Shown: positions 9,101-15,400 of the stretch, in pieces
How positions within the stretch are numbered: the first letter of the stretch is position 1
How the letters are laid out: the number at the start of each line of letters is the position of its first letter
Source of the DNA: Beroe ovata
Taxonomy: Eukaryota > Ctenophora > Nuda > Beroida > Beroidae
Length of the DNA stretch: 23,566 nt
Reading direction: 5' to 3'
Assembly (NCBI GenBank): GCA_946803715.1
Contig: CAMPET010000198.1
Span: 112,917-136,482, forward strand
Position numbers and translations under genes: made by a program
The notes under the pieces: generated by a model
What the model was told of the DNA's origin: nothing
What the model saw: the letters and a program-made list of their open reading frames with translations, nothing else
Databases searched by the model: none

Positions 9101-9350
9101 GGTTCCTCGTCATGAAGAGCACTCGGTATGTTCAACTCGTCTAGGCTGAAATAGAGGGGAATGGAATAAGAAATCCCCAAGAAAAATGCCGAATTCCTCC
9201 GTGAAAGCCCGCCAAAAACCCGTCAACTCCCCCCTCGTGAAAACCCATGGTTCCGATCATTCCCCAGGCGACAACACTGACTCACTCGAACGCGGCGGAA
9301 AGGACCAGGAGTTGGGCAGCAGCTATGAGATAGCTCACGGAACGTAACAT
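1..9350 (-). CDS. Gene A: secreted EMI/EGF/VWD-C8-TIL mucin-like protein (3' partial, 34 exons)
   Basis: Exons, minus strand: 9350-9286, 9145-9048, 8933-8798, 8553-8450, 8316-8212, 8089-7918, 7793-7385, 7267-7177, 6985-6805, 6680-6508, 6324-6170, 6022-5952, 5843-5708, 5516-5397, 5348-5330, 5224-5056, 4923-4786, 4600-4555, 4457-4331, 4214-4160, 3975-3848, 3726-3584, 3341-3194, 3001-2923, 2813-2767, 2541-2429, 2279-2123, 2000-1906, 1762-1648, 1412-1268, 1068-905, 787-623, 531-445, 319-1. All introns are GT-AG and phases agree at every join, giving about 1491 codons without a stop. Order: signal peptide, EMI (55-134), EGF (135-169), three VWC/VWD-C8-TIL assemblies (about 205-563, 564-947, 948-1356), then a Thr/Ser/Pro tract running off the edge. 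By family it is a secreted, disulfide-linked mucin/SCO-spondin-like matrix protein; the exact orthologue is not recognised. It is paralogous to the divergent gene B. Least certain joins: exon 2 donor, the 19-nt exon 15, and the exon 17 acceptor. Confidence 0.85.
623..787 (-). other. Gene A exon 32: third TIL domain
   Basis: One 165-nt exon, residues about 1302-1356, with cysteines VMCEWPKEYVECAPACQDIC, CKNYTANECFEECACPPG and CKPADCS. It aligns almost residue for residue with gene B's third TIL ([20 protein letters not shown]). It is the last cysteine-rich module before the mucin tract. Confidence 0.82.
905..1412 (-). other. Gene A exons 30-31: third C8 domain
   Basis: Exons 1412-1268 and 1068-905, residues about 1199-1301. 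The C8 pattern is clear: [65 protein letters not shown] and SWRTKMPEC. The intron between the two exons is a long CA-rich repeat. The counterpart in gene B is close to it, so this part of the two proteins has diverged least. Confidence 0.8.
1083..1267. repeat. CA-rich microsatellite in gene A intron 30
   Basis: An imperfect CACACA/GACACA/AACAGA tract fills most of the intron 1069-1267 and reaches the splice donor, which itself reads GTGTGTG on the minus strand. The long Cys/Val and His/Thr reading frames here are products of the repeat. Confidence 0.9.
1648..2541 (-). other. Gene A exons 26-29: VWD3 with GDPH motif
   Basis: Exons 2541-2429, 2279-2123, 2000-1906 and 1762-1648, residues about 1039-1198. 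The domain starts CIAYGDPHYLTYDGSFFEFQ, continues VPCGSVGVTCAKSVTVVI and GFYVMIGSPIGLRVMWNG, and ends GRLEGLCGNFDGKPGNDY. This is the only VWD of gene A with GDPH, the sequence at which certain mucin D domains (for example D4 of MUC2 and MUC5AC) are autocleaved between Asp and Pro. Whether it is cleaved here cannot be told from sequence. Confidence 0.82.
2614..2766. repeat. 21-bp minisatellite in gene A intron 25
   Basis: About six tandem copies of a 21-bp unit with core tgtattattgattaggttc lie in the intron between exons 2813-2767 and 2541-2429. As the unit length is a multiple of three it leaves open frames on both strands (ILIRYCVLL and LINNTQN repeats), which are not coding. It runs almost up to the donor of exon 25. 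Confidence 0.88.
2767..3341 (-). other. Gene A exons 23-25: end of TIL2 and two tandem VWC-like segments
   Basis: Exons 3341-3194, 3001-2923 and 2813-2767, residues about 948-1038. After the end of TIL2 come two successive short VWC-like segments: YKAGETYDVDCNTCTC with DGKFDC, then GCIFYDYTYTVGQTIRQDC with CECTSKGWQC. The first two assemblies have only one such segment before VWD. Gene B also has two here, so the doubling predates the gene duplication. Confidence 0.74.
3121..3159. repeat. (CA)n microsatellite in gene A intron 23
   Basis: A nearly pure CA dinucleotide run within the intron 3002-3193. No coding content. Confidence 0.92.
3584..3726 (-). other. Gene A exon 22: second TIL domain
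   Basis: Residues about 900-947 on one exon, with the core cysteine pattern of a TIL module: CPAGQLYTACGSACIQTC, then [27 protein letters not shown] repeats the TIL-1 core exactly. The last cysteines of the module are encoded by the next exon (GGVCVPISEC). Confidence 0.8.
3848..4600 (-). other. Gene A exons 18-21: second C8 domain
   Basis: Exons 4600-4555, 4457-4331, 4214-4160 and 3975-3848, residues about 781-899. The cysteines fit C8: FAKSWQVNKGSCDD, YLPCEEAN, EEACSELL, ISRCHSTV, CVQDMCNCPGD, CMCEAASNYARQC and LSWRDESHC. The YARQC and SWRxxxxC elements match the C8 C-terminus of VWF and mucins. Four small exons encode what the first C8 does with two. Confidence 0.76.
4786..6022 (-). other. 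Gene A exons 12-17: VWC-like segment and VWD2
   Basis: Exons 6022-5952, 5843-5708, 5516-5397, 5348-5330, 5224-5056 and 4923-4786, residues about 564-780. A VWC-like piece (SCTCEHLGEWYETG, then CTCANGRWEC) precedes a VWD beginning EVNSFGHYTTFDKTEYDFYG. It passes through ILPYSD and GLGVVWDN and ends NSLCGLCGTFDSK. This is the only VWD of gene A with a full CGLC. The 19-nt exon 5348-5330 encodes VPCTGV and is required to keep the phase. For exon 17 the acceptor ending at 4924 is chosen because an upstream CTACAG acceptor breaks the frame. Confidence 0.75.
6170..6324 (-). other. Gene A exon 11: first TIL domain
   Basis: Residues about 512-563, on one exon. It carries the trypsin-inhibitor-like cysteine layout of VWF/mucin assemblies: YSTCASACQVTCQN, then [17 protein letters not shown] and EGCVDAQ. 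The CVEGCFCP core is a hallmark of these TIL modules. In D assemblies TIL modules are structural; protease-inhibitor activity is not implied. Confidence 0.82.
6336..6476. repeat. 16-bp minisatellite in gene A intron 10
   Basis: About eight tandem units with core agtggtgtcagcaagg, with variants in which the unit reads caggatgaggtggtgt. It occupies most of the intron between the first C8 and the first TIL exon. Units are close to identical, so copy number is likely polymorphic. Confidence 0.88.
6508..6985 (-). other. Gene A exons 9-10: first C8 domain
   Basis: Exons 6985-6805 and 6680-6508, residues about 394-511. The segment has the C8 cysteine pattern after a VWD: STWRVSSDECPS, then EAACSPI, SAECIDEN, DLCVEDYVYN, TQQCTI, HECAATQ, and LDWRDDAGC. 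The (L)DWRxxxxC ending is typical of C8 domains of VWF and mucins. C8 packs against VWD and TIL and helps build disulfide-linked assemblies. Confidence 0.78.
7177..8089 (-). other. Gene A exons 6-8: linker, VWC-like segment and VWD1
   Basis: Exons 8089-7918, 7793-7385 and 7267-7177, residues about 170-393. A charged Lys/Glu/Ala-rich linker leads into a short VWC-like segment (ECSQDTNGESYKIGCRS, continuing in the next exon and ending SDVNC). The VWD domain starts CSILGSGNVQTFDGREYQY and ends with GLCGNYDEDPSNDF. The domain lacks both GDPH and a CGLC motif. Most of it lies in one 409-nt exon, the largest internal exon of the gene, whereas gene B divides the same domain with four further introns. 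Confidence 0.8.
8212..8316 (-). other. Gene A exon 5: EGF-like domain
   Basis: One 105-nt exon with phase 1 at both ends, typical of a shuffled EGF module. Six cysteines are present (CEEECANGQC, then NQCTCEP and GALC), with the C-x-C spacing between cysteines 4 and 5 characteristic of EGF-like folds. It follows the EMI domain directly, as in gene B. No clear calcium-binding consensus is seen. Confidence 0.82.
8450..8933 (-). other. Gene A exons 3-4: EMI domain
   Basis: Residues about 55-134, on exons 8933-8798 and 8553-8450. The region has the spaced cysteines of an EMI domain (ECLKRV, ARCAGED, SACARV) and ends in VICCAGW, the CCxGW signature of the family. EMI domains are N-terminal cysteine-rich modules of secreted multimeric proteins (emilins, multimerins, SCO-spondin), usually linked to protein-protein association. 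Exon 4 is 104 nt, identical in length and phase to the matching exon of gene B, which has DVCCAGW at the same place. Confidence 0.82.
8566..8766. repeat. About 20-25-bp minisatellite in gene A intron 3
   Basis: Around eight degenerate units sharing catggtaacagtg, alternating with gttgccat, fill the intron between the two EMI exons. Unit length varies between about 17 and 25 bp. Confidence 0.85.
9048..9145 (-). other. Gene A exon 2: N-terminal spacer
   Basis: This short acidic spacer (residues 22-54) joins the signal peptide to the EMI domain. It begins DLDELNIPSAL, which aligns with DLDIPDSI in gene B exon 2. It contains RVQR, a minimal R-x-x-R basic site. The acceptor is TTTCAG; the donor (GTGTGA) is weaker than the others, so the 3' border is the least certain part. 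Confidence 0.65.
9286..9350 (-). other. Gene A exon 1: signal peptide
   Basis: The ATG at 9350 opens a 65-nt exon encoding MLRSVSYLIAAAQLLVLSAA and two further bases' worth of codon before a GTGAGT donor. The peptide has one basic residue followed by a hydrophobic core ending in small residues, as expected for a cleaved signal peptide. A TATA box lies 47-54 bp upstream. Gene B also starts with a signal-peptide exon of exactly 65 nt ending in the same phase, which supports this start. Confidence 0.85.
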
Positions 9351-9396
9351 TCCTGACACTTGCTGCAACTCTGCGTCTCTCTTTCGCTCTACTTCC

Positions 9397-9404
9397 TTAT
9401 ATAA
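9397..9404 (-). promoter_or_regulatory. TATA box of gene A
   Basis: Minus-strand TTATATAAGG lies 47-54 bp upstream of the gene A start codon. At the usual spacing of about 30 bp, transcription would begin near 9370, leaving a 5' UTR of about 20 nt. This is the best TATA match close to either start codon. Confidence 0.55.
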
Positions 9405-9910
9405 CTATCATTCACAAGAGTCCGCGATAGATTTATACTAGACGAGTGTGGGTGTTAGCAATGTTGAACAGGATGCTGATTCTTGGTGAGACTGGATTGA
9501 ACTGAAACGATGTTATGGGGAAATTCGGTCACACAATTGCGGATGAATGGAGACGTTGACACGATGCAAATGATAATATTCGATACATCCACAGTGCCAG
9601 ATCGGCTACGAATATTTTCACAGGTGAATTATAGTGTAGCCCCCAAATGATCGTGAACGGGAAAACTATACATCTTCCCATTGATTTGAGTAGCTGCAAA
9701 CACGAAGAATGTACACGTAACAATCGGAATTTGATGAAAACCCCTCAAAATCGGTGCGAAAAGTAGGCTAAGAAAGAACTCTCGGGGTGAGATAATACAC
9801 ACACATATAGCAGTGTGTTCGGATACGACAACCGGCATAGAAATTAATCCAGGAGGAGCCTCACAGGACACCGGTATACTATAGTGTCCACTATAATGGA
9901 AAAGAGGAAT

Positions 9911-9980
9911 GGTCACGTGTTACGGGCACGCGCGCGTCACGTTTCCCTGACGCAGCACGTGCTCACGGCGCGTCACGTGA
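9911..9980. promoter_or_regulatory. CACGTG/CpG-rich patch, gene A side
   Basis: Three palindromic CACGTG hexamers (9914-9919, 9956-9961, 9974-9979) within 66 bp, embedded in CG-rich DNA, 564-629 bp upstream of the gene A ATG. CACGTG is the core E-box of bHLH and bHLH-Zip factors. The minus-strand block cgtgcccgtaacacgtgacc resembles a block at 11867-11885 facing gene B. CACGTG also occurs in introns here, so regulatory function is inferred. Confidence 0.35.
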
Positions 9981-10778
9981 TGCTGTGGGAACAGTGGATG
10001 TGACTAAAGCGACACTTCTTAGCGCGGCTTTGTACACACTAAGTCCAGGTTGATGGGTGTGTACGAGAGGGTGTGCTTGTGTAACACAAACTAACAATAG
10101 TTACACACAACACACACACAACCCACACACAGTACACACACACACACAGATGCGGTAGACACAATCAAAGACAGACACGCATCATGTATATGAATGTTCC
10201 ACTTCCATAGCCATCCCCCAAAGAATACACTACCTCATCGGAAAATGGGATTCTCGGTTAGGAAGAATAGGACTTTGCAAAGCGAATAAACACACTCTGC
10301 TGCTTGAAGAGGGATGGCGAGTGGTTCTAGGGGAGAATAAAAACCAGCTTCACGATGTGAATTGGAGGCTGACAATCCAGAAAATCTTAAATGTTTAGCT
10401 GATAGGCGGACCTTGTTAAGCCAATAAAAGGTCAAGTTAATCAACACGTTAGAGTTCAGGCAGTTATTGGTTCTTATCAACTGTTAGTATGGAGCCGACC
10501 GTGCAATAAAACTCAATGTACTAACTCTATCATCAGAGTAAAATGAAGACTGTAGAGCATGGTTTCATCGACACGTAGGTTTAATTTGGATCGACGAATA
10601 TAGTCCCGATTTTTGACGTTTTTCTCTCCATTCTATAAATCATATGCGATAGACATATAATATTCCGTTCATTGAAATCTCAGTTCACTTTCCATTCCGA
10701 TCTATAAATAGTGCGTACTTGAAGTCCGATGAGAAAAATGACATGATACATAGATAGAGGGGTCAAAGAACACGCCTT

Positions 10779-10847
10779 GAGTGAGTGAGCGAATGAGTGA
10801 GTGAGTGAGTGAGTGAGTGAGTGAGTGAGTGAGAGTGTAAGTGAGTG
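10779..10847. repeat. (GTGA)n microsatellite
   Basis: A tetranucleotide GTGA/GAGT run, interrupted by gcgaat and agtgtaa, in the intergenic region. The Leu/Thr/His/Ser reading frame on the opposite strand is a product of the repeat. Confidence 0.92.
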
Positions 10848-11843
10848 GAAACAAATGTGTAGCACTTCCTGAAGTATTATTATCTTACGGGAACAAAATG
10901 GAATTCCTAGCAGATTGATTTATCTAGATACTTCAAGTCGAATTCTTAGATCTTTAGTCTTTACATTTTCGTAACTCCTCTCCTCCCTCGTTCCCCCTGG
11001 TTGCACAATAGTGCTTATTACCAGTTACCTCATCGAACACCCCTCTGATTATAAACCACATGAAATAGCACCCAGATTATGTTAGAGTGGGATTGGGAAA
11101 CAATGATTCCGTAATATTTACCAGGAATGAAGATGAGACTAGGGAAGTAGGGAGACGATTTGAGTGGGGGGTTCTATGACTGACGTAACCCTAATTGGAA
11201 TACGTAATTCATAGAACAACCGAGATTTAGAGGTAACGTAGAGATGAGGATTAGAATCACGGGGATCGAGATAATGATGAAACAAGAGTGCAGGGAAGTG
11301 GGTTCCGTAAAGGAGAATACCTATCCTCGCGAAGGCGAGATTCAATGTTCGTCACAACGTCTATTGGAATTATCAGCTAGATTGATAAGGTTCTGTATTT
11401 CGGCGATGAAACTAAGTAATGAGAATGATCCAATCAAATCTCCCTCGCTGAGCCTGCCGGCCGTTTTTATCTCACTGCCTTTATAAATGCTTTTTATAGG
11501 ACCAGCCCTCGCCCCTCATTCTTCATCCATCCCAATGATATATGCCTCTTTCATTCCTTTTTCCGAGAATCCCTGGAATTATCGTGCGAATTCTTCCCAA
11601 AGCAGACTCCATTGTCACTCCTCCCTATTCTCCTCATTCTGGCTACACAATTCTCTCAATGATACCAGTGTATTTCCCTCTCTCCCACAATTCATACAGG
11701 CCGCACTCCGCATACGTTCTCTGTGAGTACAGCTGCGCGCGCCGTGTGTAACAGTGTATTCGCAGCCCGGAGATGTGTGTGACAGTGTAAAACCCGCTAA
11801 ACAGACACTCTCCTACGCGGTCAACACCCAGACACGCGCGCAG

Positions 11844-11885
11844 CACGTGCTACACCGCGCGCAGCACGTGCCACGACACGTGACC
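11844..11885. promoter_or_regulatory. CACGTG/CpG-rich patch, gene B side
   Basis: Three CACGTG hexamers (11844-11849, 11865-11870, 11877-11882) within 39 bp, flanked by CGCGCG, 526-564 bp upstream of the gene B ATG. The last lies in cgtgccacgacacgtgacc, which matches the gene A block apart from a few bases in the middle and is oriented the same way relative to its gene. This suggests both promoters descend from one. Confidence 0.35.
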
Positions 11886-12339
11886 TCGCGGGAATCTCGA
11901 TTACATTCTGAGCTACTACTACTCCCTTGAATCTATCTCGCTTTCTCATGTGGCTGTGAGACCGTACTCCAAGGACCCGCATTTGTACATAACTCTTGAT
12001 ATGCGACGCACGTTTTGACCTGTTTTTGTACTTTTTCGGTGGATTTTTCTCCAGCCTATTGTCCCTCTTGTATTCTCAGTACTATAAGGATAACACATTT
12101 AAATCAAAATACGGAACTTTGCGACACAGACGACGCAAAAAAACGAATCCCAGGAGCTAAATATTCCCGCACACTTCCTCCATTTATCGATTTATTTTCC
12201 TCAATACAGAGACGTTTTGCTTCAACAATCCTTCAAGAAAACACATCTTTCATCCCATTTGCAGTCATCAAATCCTGGATTGAACTCAAGACTGATAGCT
12301 ATGCTTTCCTAGATTGATAGAAAGTCTAGCAAGAGTGTA

Positions 12340-12346
12340 TGAGTCA
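12340..12346 (+). promoter_or_regulatory. AP-1-like site upstream of gene B
   Basis: A perfect TGAGTCA heptamer (the bZIP AP-1 consensus) lies 62-68 bp before the gene B ATG. No TATA box is present within 100 bp of the ATG. A single heptamer is weak evidence for function. Confidence 0.3.
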
Positions 12347-12407
12347 GTGATTTTCGGCAACGAAGGGATTTACTGCGCGAGTGAACAGTAAAAACAAGGG
12401 CGTGGCG

Positions 12408-12472
12408 ATGTCAGTGACACCAACTCTGTTGGTCCTGATAGTTGTGCTATCGTCTTATCAGAATGTTGTCAG
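12408..12472 (+). other. Gene B exon 1: signal peptide
   Basis: The ATG at 12408 starts a 65-nt exon encoding [20 protein letters not shown] and one further residue plus two bases before a GTAAAG donor. The hydrophobic core LLVLIVVL followed by small polar residues fits a cleaved signal peptide. Length and end phase are the same as in gene A exon 1. Confidence 0.84.
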
Positions 12473-15400
12473 GTAAAGGGATTCCACCATTGACCTTAGA
12501 AATAATATGGTAACAAAACGATTCACTACAGTATATTAGAGACGGCAAATGGTGACGGGACCAAATAAAGCGCTGTGTGTCGTATAGATAGCGTGTACTC
12601 AGCCCTGCATGATGGCAGTCAAACTTACTGACCCAAAGCCGGTCAATACGAATGAAGGAGTCAGGGAAACCGTCCATACTGACCATCCGAATTTCAGATC
12701 CGCCGATTTGGACATTCCTGATTCGATCAATGCTAACCGCCGCATTAAACGACAAGGAAACCTCTGCTCTAAGGTAAGGCCATTTCAACCAATGTGAGTG
12801 TGAATAATTACAAACACTCCATCCACAATGGCGGATACCATGGTAGCGACACTCCACACACAAACGCACACAAACGCACACAGACACACACAGACACAGA
12901 CACAGACACAGACACACAGACACACACACACATACACACACACAGACACAGACACACACAAACAAANCACACACACACACGTGAACCCACAGGAAGTGAT
13001 GGTTAAGCGAGAGGTGGAGGAAATGGAGAAGAGAATTGTCCAGACACTGGTTGTGGAGAGATGTGCAGCCGGTGAGGACGGAGCTATGGAACCGTGCAAA
13101 CGAGTCAAGTGAGTCACTGACACCATCCCAACCTGGATTTGCCTTTCATCCGACCCTCACTTGACACCCCTCACTTATTGCTATTCACTTAACACCACTG
13201 ACTTGAAACAGGCGCGCTGAAGTTGAGCAACCAGTCAAGAAGACCATAGTTGTACGTGAAGTGCAGGATGTGTGTTGTGCTGGCTGGCAGAATGTTGAAT
13301 CCGGGTGCAATGAACGTTAGTTCTCAACTTAGTATTTGTTCCCGATTTTAACATCAAAAAAAGTGTGATACTCCTCAATTGAGCACGTATCTTAATTGAG
13401 CACGTTTCGTCGGACACCCCCTTTCACCCCCCCGATTCACGAATCAGGATACTCACCTCGTCTCCCCCCCTTTCAGCTGTGTGCGACATAGATTGTGGTG
13501 TCGGAGGACAGTGCGTGGCTCCTAACACCTGCGAGTGTGACGGTGTTGTACGTGATCCTGGCGTCAGCTGCTCTGTTGAGAAACAGAAACGAGCACGTTA
13601 GTTTCACGTTGTAATTCTAGAGTCAAAGTGATTTTCGTTCTCTGTCAATGTAGGGGAAAATGTTGGATAACTGGGAATATTATAAGTTCTGGCGCTCCCA
13701 AAATATGTAACACGGTACTCACAATTTCAGTAACTGTTACAATGGACGAGGTTGCTCAGGCAAGGAAGCGAGTTGCACGAACAAAGCGAAACACGGAGGG
13801 AGTGCCAAGAAGTCCTGTCGAGGATGGATCAGGTTAGATTCTGAGTTTCAGAGTTTTTCCTGAGATAAATACTGTACTGGCTTAATTTATTCTCACTGCC
13901 ATATTATGTTTCACTGCCCAATTCTGTTTTCATAGGTATCAATGTTTCACCTTCCCTCACTTTTCGCTGAATCGACATCTCGCTGTACCATCATAATTAA
14001 TAGCACATGACAGCCGTGACTACTGTACAATTGACGCATCAGTGTGTACTGTATATCAATTAACACGAGACTAATAACCATCAATCAGCCTCATGACTTC
14101 AGTCATATCATCACAGTAGGAGTATCATAGGAATTGAACTCTCCATATACTGACATCACAGATTGGAGACTTATCATGAAATTTTAGTGAGGGCGAGGCT
14201 TTTCTCAAGTAAATGAGAGGTGATAAATATGAATATAGGGAATATCCTTGGGCCCAAAGATGCAAGGTTAATAGAGCTATCACCAACTTCATCAATCACA
14301 ACATCATTCTAAATTTTTCACTCACCTCGTATTACCTATCCTTTTCCCTTCCAGCATGTGATGAAAATGGTGATACAGTAAAGCTGGGATGTACAACTTG
14401 CACCTGTGAAAGTAAAAATTGGAACTGTCAAGACATCAACTGCGATGGTGAGTGATATTATCACTATCATGATAGGGATGATTACAAAATTACTACTGCT
14501 ATGGACATAGGTAGCTTGAATCATCATTACCTCTCCTCAGCTAAGTGTACCGTGGCCCAAGGAGGCTATTTCACTACCTTTGATGGGGCAGCATACCAAG
14601 TGAAGAGTACATGTTCTTATGTTGTATCTTCTGACTCCTCTAAAAACAAACGTTTCAAGGTAACCAATGATTGTGATTGTGATGGTAACTGACCAAAAAT
14701 AAATAAATTTCTTGAAGTAAGCTTTCATCCTATAGTCATAAAAACATCTGTTGACTTCAACTAACCCATAGGTGGTAGCAACGATGGAGAAAGATGGGGC
14801 CAGTAGGTCTCTGGTTTCACAGATTGACATCACATATTCAGGAAATCAAGTTTCTCTGCTGCAAGGTACAGACATTCATCTAAAAACTTATAAACACCTT
14901 ATTTCAAGTATTTAAACTACTCACCTATCATCTATCTAATGCTTTCAGATAAGATTGTAGAGTCAAATGGAGAACAGATAACAGATTTCCCCAAAACAGT
15001 GGGGAATGTTTTCATTAACCAAGCTGGTTACTACACTGTCATTAGTACATCAGGTAAGTGAAATTCACTGATTCCAAAGTGTTGTTTGAACTGCACTAAA
15101 ATTAGCCATCTTGATTCACTAGAACACTGTTCTATTAGAATTCAACATGCGATGGGATAACAGCGGTGGCTTCATCATCACTATGGCCAACGACATGGAG
15201 TCACAGGTCGCAGGTATGTCTAGGAATCTTTTAGCCAAATTATCCATCAATTTGAAGATATAGAATTCCTCAATTGCATTACAAATTCAGTAAAAATGAG
15301 CATTGAGCAATGAGCATGTGCTTCAAAATCTATATGAGACATGACATGGTCAATCTATGAGACTATTATGATGAAGCTAGAGGGATTACATACAAAGTAC

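Larger units (their letters stand above)
9351..12407. other. Shared intergenic/promoter region between divergent genes A and B
   Basis: This 3057-bp stretch separates two start codons that point away from each other, so it should contain both promoters. It holds the gene A TATA box, CA-rich DNA around 10085-10155, a (GTGA)n tract, two CACGTG/CpG-rich patches (9911-9980 and 11833-11890), a TATAAA at 11482-11487 and an AP-1-like site at 12340-12346. Reading frames of 60-100 codons occur (for example 12015-12317 plus) but lack recognisable domains, splice context or compositional bias. No RNA gene or intact mobile element was seen. Confidence 0.7.

Noticed and set aside
11171-11217. Inverted repeat gttctatga / tcatagaac in the intergenic region
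   Set aside because: Nine-base arms with a 29-bp loop are expected by chance in 3 kb, and no flanking duplication or element structure was found.
11482-11487. TATAAA about 920 bp before gene B as its main promoter, with an upstream non-coding exon
   Set aside because: It would need a spliced 5' UTR ending in an acceptor near 12400, and none is evident. It remains possible but unsupported.
12015-12317. 100-codon open frame in the intergenic region (plus strand)
   Set aside because: No domain, codon bias or splice context is visible and the DNA resembles non-coding AT-rich sequence; similar-length frames occur by chance throughout the interval.
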